Shown in pieces: positions 20,918 through 29,389 of a stretch of 64,000 nt of DNA; position 1 is the stretch's first letter, and each line of letters opens with the position of its first letter. A program made the position numbers and the translations under genes. The notes below the pieces were generated by a model. The model made no database searches. It saw only the letters and a program-made list of their open reading frames with translations, and was not told the DNA's origin. Source of the DNA: Microcystis wesenbergii NRERC-220. Its GTDB lineage: Bacteria > Cyanobacteriota > Cyanobacteriia > Cyanobacteriales > Microcystaceae. The stretch lies in NCBI RefSeq assembly GCF_032027425.1, contig NZ_JAVSJA010000001.1:434001-498000 (forward strand), written 5' to 3'.

Positions 20918-21865
20918 TAGCAAAGAGCGGGATAGTTAGGACATAATAGAGAAAAAGAAATGAGGAGAAGCTTTCATGGCAGCACCCTATAGTGATGATT
21001 TAAGACAGAAAGCAGTGAGTGCCGTAGAGCGAGGGGAGAAAAAAAGCCATGTCTGTCGCACCCTCAATATTAGTCGTAATACATTAGACCTATGGCTGAA
21101 ACGGAAGAAACAAACTGGGACGGTGGCCGCTAAAACTAACTATCGTCGAGGGCCGAAGCCCAAAATTGACGATTTAGAAGCCTTTCAAAAGTTGGCCGAA
21201 CAATATGGGCATTTGACCCAAGAAAAAATGGCGCAAAAATGGGCTAACCCAGTCAGTAGGATGAGAATTGGTCAAGCGCTCAAAAGAATTGGATTTACTA
21301 GAAAAAAAAAACTTATGGCTACAGAGAAAGAGATGAAGAAGCCCGAAAAGAGTTTCTCCAAAAAATCAGAGGTTATGCCCCGGAAAGATTTGTCTATATT
21401 GATGAAGCTGGAATAGATAACACCATCGATTACCCTTATGGATATTGTCACAAATCAGAAAGATTTGAGGCTTTAAAGTTAGGTCACTGTAGCGAAAGAG
21501 TTAGTGTGATCAGCGGTTGGTGGCGTGGTTCCACGATCGCGCCAATGGTGTTTGAGGGGTACTGTAATACAGAGTTGGTGTGTGAGTGGATAGAACAATT
21601 GCTATTACCCGAACTACTACCCGGTCAAATTATCATCATTGATAACGCCAGTTTTCATCCCAAAGAGAGAATCAAAAAATTGTTAGCTAAAGCGGGATGT
21701 GAAGTGCTATTTTTACCCGCCTATTCTCCAGATATCAACAAAATTGAAAAGTTCTGGGCTAGATTGAAAAACTATGTTAGTCAGATTATCAATGATAGTG
21801 AAAACCTTGTGGATGCTGTGAGTAAAGCCTTCAGGCATCTGTCCTAACTAACTCGTTCTATGCCA
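20918..21865 (+). mobile_element. IS630-family element, copy d, intact
   Basis: A 948-bp copy with both 26-bp inverted ends and TA on each side (20916-20917, 21866-21867). It is the reference form used to interpret the interrupted and tandem copies elsewhere in the window. Confidence 0.93.
20976..21847 (+). CDS. IS630 transposase (copy d), two overlapping frames
   Basis: The first frame, 20976-21416, has the helix-turn-helix region (KSHVCRTLNISRNTLDLWLK). The second frame holds FVYIDEAGID, GWWRGSTIAPMVF, IIIDNASFHPKER and LPAYSPDINKIEKFWARLK, giving the three catalytic acidic residues. The frames overlap over a run of ten A residues (about 21302-21311). A -1 shift there, or one extra A in the transcript, would join them. 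Without it the first frame ends at 21416 with an unrelated Lys-rich tail. Confidence 0.85.
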
Positions 21866-21898
21866 TATCTAGGCAAGGGTAAAACTTTTGTAAGTACC

Positions 21899-22217
21899 TA
21901 GGGTTTGCCGAAAAAGTCTGAAATGCCGATAGGAAAAAGGTTTCGACTCAATAAAGTCGAGAAAAAAGGCAGCAAAAAAGGTAAAATCCCCTAAAAGCCT
22001 AGCACTTTTTAGTACATAAGTATCGAATAGCCACCGCAACTCCATCAGAACCCGAATCATTTCAACTCCCCTTTGGCGGAAAACTATCAGATGAAAACCG
22101 TTGGGTTATTATGACCAACTTAATTCCCTGGCAAAAATTTGAAGAAGAATACGCGCGCATGCTTCTCCGAAAACAAGGGTGCGCCCGCCTTACCATTTAG
22201 GGTGGCATTGGCAGCAT
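21899..22217 (+). pseudogene. IS1182/IS5-type element, 5' remnant 1
   Basis: Begins with an IS-end-like TAGGGTTTGCCGAAAAAG and continues into the N-terminal part of a transposase: SEPESFQLPFGGKL, SDENRWVI, NLIPWQKFEEEYA. After a frameshift near 22160 it continues SENKGAPALPFRVALAALI. The gene stops there because a second copy of the same left end follows immediately. Confidence 0.7.
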
Positions 22218-22450
22218 TAATTAGGGCTTGCTGAAAAAGCCTAAAATGCCGATAGGAAAAAGGTTTCGACTCAATAAAGTCGAGAAAAAAGGCCCAAAAA
22301 AAGGTAAAATCCCCTAAAAGCCAGGCACTTTTTTTTATTCAGTACGGATGTATCGTATCTCGACAGCAACTCCATCAGAACCCGAATCATTTGAACTGCC
22401 CTTTGGCGGAAAACTATCAGATGAAAACCGTTGGGTTATTGACGTTGCTG
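22218..22450 (+). pseudogene. IS1182/IS5-type element, 5' remnant 2 (direct repeat)
   Basis: Starts TAGGGCTTGCTGAAAAAGCC and repeats the preceding 319-bp segment with about 10 per cent difference, up to the codons for DENRWVI. It then runs into unrecognised sequence and the ISL3 fragment at 22497. The two remnants are in direct tandem orientation. Confidence 0.7.
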
Positions 22451-22496
22451 AATTAAGCTATGAATCAGTAAGGAATAGGCACTTCTTGAAACTTCA

Positions 22497-22735
22497 GGCT
22501 CTTCGGTAATTGTTATGCAAATAATTAACTTAAAATAAAATTCGATGATAGTGCCTACGCTCAAAAATAGCTGAAATTTATACAGGGAGAGATTTTAGAC
22601 ACAAACAGGTTAATACCAAAAGATAGACAATCGAGTTAAGATTTGATATAATAGCCAAAAACCAGAGTATTTTACTTATGATACTTGACAAATTTTTGAA
22701 CCTAGAAGGAACCTCTATTCAAGGCTATCGACACC
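22497..22735 (+). mobile_element. ISL3 fragment, copy C (5' end only)
   Basis: Has the left end GGCTCTTCGG, the non-coding leader, and the first 20 codons (MILDKFLNLEGTSIQGYRH). The rest of the transposase gene is missing: the MITE at 22736 and the group II intron remnant follow. Confidence 0.85.
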
Positions 22736-22921
22736 GGGAGCATCCCAATTATGTAATGAGTATAAATGCTCAGAAGGGTAAGAAGGCTTTTGTAGTAACG
22801 ATTCTGGTTCCAATCACACAATTTAGAGAACCGTTGAAAATCTATGAACTCCCGAAAAGGCTTGCCATATAAGTATTTCGTATCTAAGTACAATTGCTTA
22901 TTGCAAAAGTGGGATGCTCCC
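22736..22921. mobile_element. MITE with GGGAGCATC inverted ends, copy 1
   Basis: The 186-bp segment starts GGGAGCATCCCA and ends TGGGATGCTCCC. A 121-bp relative with the same ends lies at 53966-54086, with a clear 9-bp target duplication there. No duplication is seen here, which fits a rearrangement at one flank. Confidence 0.65.
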
Positions 22922-22929
22922 AGTACAAA

Positions 22930-23721
22930 TCTGGGAAAACAGGAGGGAGAGGAAGCCAATTAATTGGTCACAAAACCCACATCAAACCCAACCAAAAAGC
23001 AGTTAAAGCCCACACAGAAGCGATTAAAGGTGTAATCAAAAAACACAAAACAGCACCTCAATCAGCCCTGATTAGTCACTTAAACCCAATCATTAGAGGT
23101 TGGGCTAACTACTACTCAGGAGTAGTATCTATGGATACCTTCAATAAACTAGACAATACAATCTGGTTAATGTTAAGGGCATGGACAGTATCAAGATGCG
23201 ATAAAGCGAACTACGAAAAGCTGAGAAACTACTTTAGACCGGGTACAGTTAAACTCAGCAATGGGAAAGAAAGACAAGAATCTTGGTTATTTAAAACCAA
23301 AGACGGTCTCCAACTATGGAAACACAATTGGACCTCAATCGTCAGACATACCCTAGTACGCCCCGACGCATCACCTTACGACGGAAATTGGACTTACTGG
23401 GCGACCAGACGAGGACAAGCAATCGACACACCGACAAGAGTAGCCAAACTACTTAAGAAGCAACAAGGCAAGTGTAGCCGATGTAGGCAGTATTTCACCC
23501 CATCGGATTTAATTGAAGTTGACCACATTCACCCTCTCAGCTTAGGCGGAAAGGATGAATATAAAAACCTTCAATTGCTACACCGCCACTGTCACGATGA
23601 TAAATCGGCATCTGATGGAAGCCTAAAATCATCTAGTTTGACATCATCTGTTAAACAGGATAACATAGGGTTAACCAAAAGAAGTCAAGCTGTATCCTTA
23701 ACAAGGGAACAGTCAAACTAG
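22930..23721 (+). pseudogene. Group II intron-encoded protein, C-terminal part
   Basis: The reverse transcriptase domain is missing. What remains is the maturase (domain X) region, with HLNPIIRGWANYYSGV near the start, followed by an HNH nuclease domain: CSRCRQYFTPSDLIEVDHIHP, then LGGKDEYKNLQLLHRHCH. The frame is open to 23721. The truncation at about 22922 coincides with the MITE end. Without reverse transcriptase it cannot support retrohoming. Confidence 0.85.
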
Positions 23722-23799
23722 GAGCCGTGTGAGGTGAAAATCTCACGCACGGTTCTGAATGGGAGGGGAGGTCGGTGACGACCTTCTCGACCCCTAATA
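23722..23799 (+). ncRNA. Group II intron domains V and VI (3' end)
   Basis: Directly after the maturase stop is a domain V-like hairpin, GAGCCGTGTGAGGTGAAAAT paired with the TCTCACGCACGGTTC strand (23722-23755). A second hairpin built on GGAGGTCGG and CGACCT follows, which fits domain VI with the intron end near 23799. The 5' part of the ribozyme is gone, so the remnant should not splice. ndhS starts 22 bases further on. Confidence 0.8.
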
Positions 23800-23821
23800 T
23801 TATAATTTCGTCGTCAATCCT

Positions 23822-24016
23822 ATGATTTTGCCAGGTAGTACCGTTCGAGTCACCAATCCCGATGATACCTACTATAAATTTGAAGGTTTAGCCCAGCGTT
23901 TAAGCGATGGGAAAGTGGCCGTTCTTTTTGAGGGGGGCAACTGGGATAAGTTAGTTACCTTTAATCTCTCGGAATTAGAAGAAGTAATTATTGCCCCGGC
24001 TAAAGGCAAAAAATAA
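23822..24016 (+). CDS. ndhS: NAD(P)H dehydrogenase (NDH-1) subunit S
   Basis: A 64-residue SH3-like protein matching the cyanobacterial NdhS (formerly DUF3252) pattern: [20 protein letters not shown], then [20 protein letters not shown]. NdhS sits at the ferredoxin-docking site of the photosynthetic NDH-1 complex in the thylakoid membrane. The group II intron remnant ends about 20 bases upstream, so its native promoter region may have been displaced. The downstream gene begins 2 bases after its stop and is probably co-transcribed. Confidence 0.85.
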   Translation: MILPGSTVRVTNPDDTYYKFEGLAQRLSDGKVAVLFEGGNWDKLVTFNLSELEEVIIAPAKGKK

Positions 24017-24018
24017 CC

Positions 24019-24693
24019 ATGCGTCCACCCTTACCGCAATTGGCTACGGATAACCGCCATCCCGATCATATCGCCGAAGTTATCGAGACGACGACGACCG
24101 AGTTTTTAGCGCAATGTTTGGAACCAGAGGAGTTAAACTTTCCTTTTATGCCCGCTTTTGGTAGTTGGGTGAAAGCCTACGATGAAGAAACGGGTAATAA
24201 GATTTTTGGGATTGTCACCTTTGCCACCACTGCCCCCATCGATTCGGTACATCGCGCTAGAGCTTTGGGGTTGTCTTTGGCTGAATTGCGGGAACAACAG
24301 CCGCAGATTTTTGCTATGTTAAAAACGGAATTTCGGGCAACTATTGTCGGTTTTGAAACCCTGCCTGGACAAGTTAATGGCAATGGTGCCGGGCGAGGTT
24401 ATATCTATCAATATATTCCTCCCCGGCCTCCACAAATTCATCAGGCAGTTTATCAATGTGAGTCGTTAGAAGTGGTTTATTTTAGCGAACAATTAGACTT
24501 TTTAAGAATTTTATTACAGGTCAAGAATACTCCCGTGGAAGCTTTGGCAGCCGCTTCTATCCGTCAGATGTATCAATTACGTCAAGCCGATCGACAGTGG
24601 TTAGTAAATGTGGGCAGACAGTTAAGTGTTTTACTCAAAGATGATTACGATCGCTTGCGTTATATTCTTAGTCAAATTCATATTCACGCTTAG
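24019..24693 (+). CDS. Conserved cyanobacterial protein, HAS-barrel-like
   Basis: A 224-residue soluble protein. The N-terminal half (FMPAFGSWVKAYDE, then IFGIVTFATTAP) resembles the beta-barrel domain often found at the start of HerA-type ATPases, but no ATPase domain follows; the C-terminal half is helical. Start codon ATG, 2 bases after ndhS. The function is unknown; the pairing with ndhS may just reflect a conserved operon. Confidence 0.6.
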   Translation: MRPPLPQLATDNRHPDHIAEVIETTTTEFLAQCLEPEELNFPFMPAFGSWVKAYDEETGNKIFGIVTFATTAPIDSVHRARALGLSLAELREQQPQIFAMLKTEFRATIVGFETLPGQVNGNGAGRGYIYQYIPPRPPQIHQAVYQCESLEVVYFSEQLDFLRILLQVKNTPVEALAAASIRQMYQLRQADRQWLVNVGRQLSVLLKDDYDRLRYILSQIHIHA

Positions 24694-24827
24694 ATTATTC
24701 GGCTATCTGGGCGCTCTTAGAGTAGTGAAAATCCCTCACTCCCTCTCTTTGTGTCCTTTGTGTCTTTGTGGTTAAGAAAAAAATCAGCAACCCTTGGCTA
24801 TTCTCGCAAATGTAGGGAATGTTGGTG

Positions 24828-25083
24828 TCGATAGCCTTGAATAGAGATTCCTTCTAAGTTCAAAAATTGGTCAAGTATCATAAGTAGGGTTTGCGGCAAA
24901 AAGTTTTTCGTGGGGGCAGGGTGTGGGGTGTTGGGGTAGTGGGGTGGTCACTGCGTGCGCGTTGCGGGGGGTAGTGGGGAATTTAGCTGAAATTTCCCTA
25001 AATCCCTATCTCCCTATCTCCCTAAATCCCTGTCTCCTGACGACCAACTCCCCAAAAACTTCACCATTAGGATAACTGCTGTA
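24828..25083. repeat. Cluster of repeat relics
   Basis: Three relics lie end to end. 24828-24885 matches the first codons of the ISL3 transposase in reverse (GTGTCGATAGCCTTGAATAG). 24886-24960 is the left end of the TAGGGTTTGC MITE. 24977-25037 is a CCCTATCT tandem block that recurs at 31020-31080. A dispersed-repeat copy (CTCCCCAAAAACTTCACC) completes the interval. No gene is seen between 24694 and 25085. Confidence 0.7.
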
Positions 25084-25085
25084 CT

Positions 25086-25571
25086 CTAGGGGCGACCGAG
25101 AAAAAATTTTCTCAATTTGCCTTTACCCCAAGAGCGATCGATTTCGTGCCAGAGATTGTGGAGACAAAAAACCACTGCGAGACAGAGAGTAACCGCAAGG
25201 ATTTGAGAGAAACTTTCCCTTTGCCAAAATTTGGCCATTGCCTCCGAAATTACCCGCGTTATCCGATAAGCTTCCAGAAAACCCTCGATCGAGCCGAGAA
25301 TCAGTGCTGCTAGGGTGTAAACAAAGGTTCGATACAGAACGCTAAGGTAACGGGGTCGATTTTCTAACCATTCTAGCTTCAGGGCCACGTCGAGAATGGC
25401 CACGGTTTTTGCGGCAATGATCGCCCCTAAGATCGCTTTACCCAAAACGTAGGTGGTAATCGAATACTCTTCCAGAAATAATTTCATGATCAGAAGAATA
25501 TAACCGAAAGCCAAGAAAAAAAAGAGGGTAAGAGAACCGATTTTTTTCAATTCCTTTTTAATTGCTTCCAT
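25086..25571 (-). CDS. Four-helix membrane protein of unknown function
   Basis: A 161-residue protein with four hydrophobic stretches (residues about 13-30, 42-60, 84-101 and 120-141) and basic ends (KKELKKIG at the start, WGKGKLRKFF at the end). It contains an ARG-free acidic segment LDVALKLEWLENRP between helices 2 and 3. I do not recognise a family. It is a single gene between repeat clusters. Confidence 0.6.
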   Translation of the reverse strand: MEAIKKELKKIGSLTLFFFLAFGYILLIMKLFLEEYSITTYVLGKAILGAIIAAKTVAILDVALKLEWLENRPRYLSVLYRTFVYTLAALILGSIEGFLEAYRITRVISEAMAKFWQRESFSQILAVTLCLAVVFCLHNLWHEIDRSWGKGKLRKFFLGRP

Positions 25572-25730
25572 TGATTTTTTTTGACATTTTCTGCCAATAT
25601 AGCGGCTGCGCTGCCGGATAGTCCTATAACTATAAGCTATAGTTAATTATTTGTTGCAGCTATTCTCTCATCTCCACCAGCAAGTTTGATCGCTGATAAC
25701 TGAACTGATGCTTGAAACTAATTACGGCTT

Positions 25731-25940
25731 GATGAATAAATCTAAAAACCTTGTTGTATAAGACTTTTAGACTTGTTTTCCCTCAAAAAGTGCCGACCTT
25801 TGGAGTGATTAGGGGGAAAATTCCTGGACTTTTTCCCTGAAAATTAGGTAATTGACCACCTGAAAATCGGTAAAACCCCACACCCCACACCCCACACCCC
25901 ACACCCTGCCCCTAGGAAAAGCTTTTTCAGCAAACCCTAA
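25731..25940. repeat. MITE-like repeat, second full copy
   Basis: Same family as 511-753, in the opposite orientation; shares GAAAATTAGGTAATTGACC, ATCGGTAAAACCC and a CCCCACA minisatellite. The right end (GCTTTTTCAGCAAACCCTAA) overlaps the 3' end of the metallophosphoesterase gene and supplies its stop codon. Confidence 0.75.
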
Positions 25941-27015
25941 TTACAGCTTGATTGTCGATAAAATGAGGATTGCCGAGGGGATCGATGGCACTGAAAGCGT
26001 AGAAATAACGGCGTACTAGGGGCGGAAAATCGCTAAAATCGAAGATTGTGTCACCTTGGGCCACATCTGCCCAAAAATTTCGTAATTTCGGGGCTAATTC
26101 CTCCGCTAGACTCACGGGAAGATTGAGGGGATGGCAGGTTAACAAACGCATCATAAAAGGATAAGAGCGATCGCCTAACCATTGCCGAGAAATAGCGGGT
26201 AAATTCTCCCATCCGGGTATATTTTGCAGATGAAAGGATTCTATGGCTAATTCAACCGTGTTTTCGCAATATTCTAGCACCCGGTAGGGATGGGGATAAC
26301 TGACGAGGGAACCGGTGGTAATTTCATAGATACCTCTAGCAAAAGCCAGATCCTGCACGTGGAGATGGCCAGTAATCAACAATTTTACGCCGTTTTCCTG
26401 TAGTATATCGAGTAGTTCTACCGCATTAGCCAACATATAGCGTTTACCTAATTCATGATTGCTTTGTCCGGGTAAATGCTCGATAACGTTATGATGGATC
26501 ATCACCATCACTAGATCGTTTTTTAGCGCTGGTAAAATCTGTTTTAACCAATGCAATTGTTCTGCATCTAAACTGCCAATTTGTTTACCTTGGTCATCGA
26601 ATTGATTAGAATTAAGACCGATTAATTGCACTCCGGGTAAAATTTCTTTTTGGTAGTATATTTGTTCGGGGTCGCTGTAACCAAATTGTTGATAATAAAA
26701 GGGAAAATCTGCTAAACCGATCTGGTTTTCTGTTGCGGTTAAACTCAAAACATCATGATTACCCGGCACAACATAGACGGGAAAGGGTAAAGTGGCTAAA
26801 CAATCGGCTAACCAACGATGATTTTCTGGTTCACCATCTTGGGTTAAATCGCCAGCAATCAGCAGAAAATCGAGGTTAAGGGTGATGAGATGGTCTAAAA
26901 CAATTTTTAAAGCGGGAATACTCACTTCCACCAGATGAAAGCGATTAGAATGGTTTAAAATGGTTGTGGGTAAAGCGATATGAGGATCGCTGAGAATGGC
27001 GAAACGGAAATTCAT
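25927..27015 (-). CDS. Metallophosphoesterase (calcineurin-like)
   Basis: A two-metal phosphoesterase with all five family motifs: SDPHI (residues 9-13), GDLTQDG (55-61), GNHD (85-88), a HHN-type motif in MIHHNV, and GHLH near 216. It resembles cyclic-nucleotide phosphodiesterases of the CpdA type, but the substrate is unproven. The last codons (IRVC and the TGA stop at 25927-25929) are read from the end of the MITE at 25731-25940, so the native C-terminus may have been slightly altered by that insertion. Confidence 0.85.
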   Translation of the reverse strand: MNFRFAILSDPHIALPTTILNHSNRFHLVEVSIPALKIVLDHLITLNLDFLLIAGDLTQDGEPENHRWLADCLATLPFPVYVVPGNHDVLSLTATENQIGLADFPFYYQQFGYSDPEQIYYQKEILPGVQLIGLNSNQFDDQGKQIGSLDAEQLHWLKQILPALKNDLVMVMIHHNVIEHLPGQSNHELGKRYMLANAVELLDILQENGVKLLITGHLHVQDLAFARGIYEITTGSLVSYPHPYRVLEYCENTVELAIESFHLQNIPGWENLPAISRQWLGDRSYPFMMRLLTCHPLNLPVSLAEELAPKLRNFWADVAQGDTIFDFSDFPPLVRRYFYAFSAIDPLGNPHFIDNQAVIRVC

Positions 27016-27080
27016 CGCATTGAATTGGGCTAAATATCGGTAAACTAGATCGATCGAGGAGAAATGAGGAGAAAATATCT

Positions 27081-27716
27081 TTGGCTAAAGTTCGCGTTCG
27101 TCAGCACGTCAATCCCTTAAGTCATAAATATCGCCATCCGATCGCTCCCCCCGATTGGAATCAAGTTTATCAGGATATGACGCAACCTCTCCATCTTGAC
27201 ATTGGTTGTGCGCGGGGTAAATTTTTGTTACAAATGGCCCAAGTATATCCAGAAATTAATTTTTTGGGGATTGAAATTCGTCAACCTTTGGTAATTGAAG
27301 CGAATCAGGAACGGGAAAGGTTAGGATTAAGTAATCTCGCTTTTGTTTTTGGCAATATGAATGTTTCCCCAGAAATTTTACTGCAATCTTTGCCCGCAGA
27401 TAAGTTATTTTGGGTGTCGATTCAATTTCCCGATCCTTGGTTTAAACAGCGTCACAGTAAGCGTCGAGTTGTGCAGCCAGAATTAGTAATAGCTTTGGCT
27501 AAGTATATGGTAGCTGGGGGCTGGGTTTTTTTACAGTCGGATGTGGAATCGATCGCCCTGGAAATGACCGAGAGATTTCAAGCACATCCCAATTTTGTTC
27601 GGCAACATGAAACCCCCTGGTTAGAGGAAAATATTTTCCCCGTACCGACGGAAAGGGAAAAGTCCACTTATAATAAGGGTCAACCAGTTTATCGCTCGCT
27701 TTTTCGAGTTCGGTAG
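27081..27716 (+). CDS. trmB: tRNA (guanine-N7-)-methyltransferase
   Basis: Methylates G46 in the variable loop of tRNA, using SAM. The SAM-binding part DIGCARGKFLLQMA is near residue 39, GIEIRQPL near 61, and the catalytic-region motif FPDPWFKQRHSKRR near 116; 211 residues is normal. The start is TTG at 27081, preceded by a good ribosome-binding site (GAGGAG at 27066-27071); no in-frame ATG fits the conserved N-terminus. Confidence 0.95.
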   Translation: MAKVRVRQHVNPLSHKYRHPIAPPDWNQVYQDMTQPLHLDIGCARGKFLLQMAQVYPEINFLGIEIRQPLVIEANQERERLGLSNLAFVFGNMNVSPEILLQSLPADKLFWVSIQFPDPWFKQRHSKRRVVQPELVIALAKYMVAGGWVFLQSDVESIALEMTERFQAHPNFVRQHETPWLEENIFPVPTEREKSTYNKGQPVYRSLFRVR

Positions 27717-27749
27717 CTTCAGCTAAATATCTTGGCACTGTCTGAAATC

Positions 27750-28358
27750 ATGGTTAGAAATCTCGACTCACCCCTAATACTTGAGGACAATCATCGCCCC
27801 CCCGTCTCTCAATTGCTGGAATTTCTCTTAACCAAAGAAAAAAACACTAAAAAAACTAAAGAAAATCTTACTTTTGAGGCTTTAGTCGGTACTTGGCGAT
27901 TATACTTTATCACAGGAACTCAAAAAGCGAAAAAGAGAGCGGGAATTGTTTTGGGTAAGGGTCGCTATCTACCGTCCTGGTTAAAAATTACCATCTCTTA
28001 CCAAAGAAATGAGAGCTTAGAACCGGGAGAATTTATCTCTGGAAGCGTCAGCAATCAGATAGTTTTAGGGGCGGTAAAACTATCCGTAAGCGGTCCAGTT
28101 AAGTTTTTTCCTAAAACCCGTCTTCTCGCCTTTGATTTTACCCGGCTCAACCTAACCCTATTTAATCGCTCTCTCTATTCAGGTTTTATTAGAAATGGGC
28201 AGGTAAGTGAAGCTAATTTTTATCAGGAAAGTATCAAAAAACAGGCATTTTTTGCCTATTTCCTGATCACAGAAACAATGATGGCAGCCCGGGGACGAGG
28301 GGGAGGATTAGCCCTTTGGGTAAAAGAGGTAAGTGAGACAAAACTATCTGAAAAATAA
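27750..28358 (+). CDS. Conserved cyanobacterial protein, possibly fibrillin-like
   Basis: About 202 residues from the ATG at 27750; a TTG start at 27732 would add 6. The segment FEALVGTWRLYFITGTQKAK followed by LPSWLKITISY and FDFTRLNLTLF has the beta-barrel look of PAP/fibrillin (plastid lipid-associated) proteins, but the match is weak and by eye. It has no membrane segment. It lies 33 bases after trmB and 19 before the thioredoxin-TPR gene, in the same direction, so the three could be one transcript. Confidence 0.55.
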   Translation: MVRNLDSPLILEDNHRPPVSQLLEFLLTKEKNTKKTKENLTFEALVGTWRLYFITGTQKAKKRAGIVLGKGRYLPSWLKITISYQRNESLEPGEFISGSVSNQIVLGAVKLSVSGPVKFFPKTRLLAFDFTRLNLTLFNRSLYSGFIRNGQVSEANFYQESIKKQAFFAYFLITETMMAARGRGGGLALWVKEVSETKLSEK

Positions 28359-28377
28359 GTTATTAGAGGAGAAATAG

Positions 28378-29178
28378 ATGGGATATTCTATCGATGTAGA
28401 TGGGACAAATTTTGACAGTGAAGTGATCGAGAAGTCCTATCTAAATACAGTGATTTTAGACTTTTATGCCCTGTGGTGTGGACCATGTAAATTGGTAAAA
28501 CCGATGCTGGAAAAACTGGCAAGTGAATATAATTTTATCCTGGCCAAAATAGATATAGATAAAAGTCCCGAATTAGCCGAACAATACGATGTAGAAGGAG
28601 TTCCAGATGTGCGAATTGTCAGCAAGGGAGAAGTGTTACCCTGTTTTGTCGGTGCTTTGCCAGAAGAACAAATTAGAGACTTATTTTACCGTCTCGATTT
28701 ACAATCGGAATTAGCAACAGGATTAGCAGAAATACAAGAAGCGATCGCCCTCGATGATTTGCCCGCAGCTAAACAATTATTCGATCGTCTTTTTCCCAAA
28801 TATCCCGACGAACCGCAATTAGTTATTATGGCGGTAAAATTTCTCATGCGTCTAGAAAAATGGTCAGATGCTTACCGATTAATCAGTGCTATTAAAGAAG
28901 AAAATCCACCGATCAAAGGTTGGAAAACTCTCCTAGAATTTCAACAGTTAAAACCAGAAAATAATCCCCTCGATCCGATATTTTTTACTGGGATTAATTC
29001 CGCATTAAAAGAAGATTATGCCGCCGCTTTAGATAAACTGATCAGCGTGGTGGGAGAAAGTAGAAAATATCGTCAGGATGGGGCAAGAAAAGCCATGTTA
29101 GCCATATTTCAGATTTTAGGAGTTAGTCATCCCCTCACCCAAGAATACCAAGCAAAGTTAACATTTCTGCTCTACTAG
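28378..29178 (+). CDS. Thioredoxin-TPR protein (YbbN/CnoX-like)
   Basis: A 266-residue protein with an N-terminal thioredoxin fold containing the active-site WCGPCK (residues 33-38) and the cis-proline region VEGVPDVRIV. The rest consists of TPR-like helices (QEAIALDDLPAAKQLFDRL, WSDAYRLISAI). This architecture matches the YbbN/CnoX co-chaperone family, which protects proteins under oxidative stress; unlike E. coli YbbN, the CxxC is complete. The preceding AGAGGAGAAAT is a good ribosome-binding site. Confidence 0.85.
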   Translation: MGYSIDVDGTNFDSEVIEKSYLNTVILDFYALWCGPCKLVKPMLEKLASEYNFILAKIDIDKSPELAEQYDVEGVPDVRIVSKGEVLPCFVGALPEEQIRDLFYRLDLQSELATGLAEIQEAIALDDLPAAKQLFDRLFPKYPDEPQLVIMAVKFLMRLEKWSDAYRLISAIKEENPPIKGWKTLLEFQQLKPENNPLDPIFFTGINSALKEDYAAALDKLISVVGESRKYRQDGARKAMLAIFQILGVSHPLTQEYQAKLTFLLY

Positions 29179-29179
29179 G

Positions 29180-29290
29180 TAGGGTTTGCGGCAAAAAGTT
29201 TGTTGGTGGTGTTAGGCTTCGGCCGTGAGCTCAGCGTTCGACCGAGCTCACGCCGAGGTCCGAACGGAGTCGGTCATCAGGAGTCAGGAA
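29180..29290. repeat. MITE relic plus short palindromic repeat
   Basis: 29180-29213 is the left end of the TAGGGTTTGC MITE. It is followed by TTCGGCCGTGAGCTCAGCG and the related CCGAGCTCACGCCGAGG. The same near-palindrome (TTCGGCCGTGAGCTCAGCCG) is inserted in a tnpB gene near 55695-55722. Confidence 0.65.
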
Positions 29291-29389
29291 TCGGTCAAAA
29301 GTCTAGCAATTCCCCGGGTAATTTCAACAAATCTATTCCTTGAATTTCTGTTGACAAATGCCAGGGAATTGCTAGGGACAAGATGCAGT

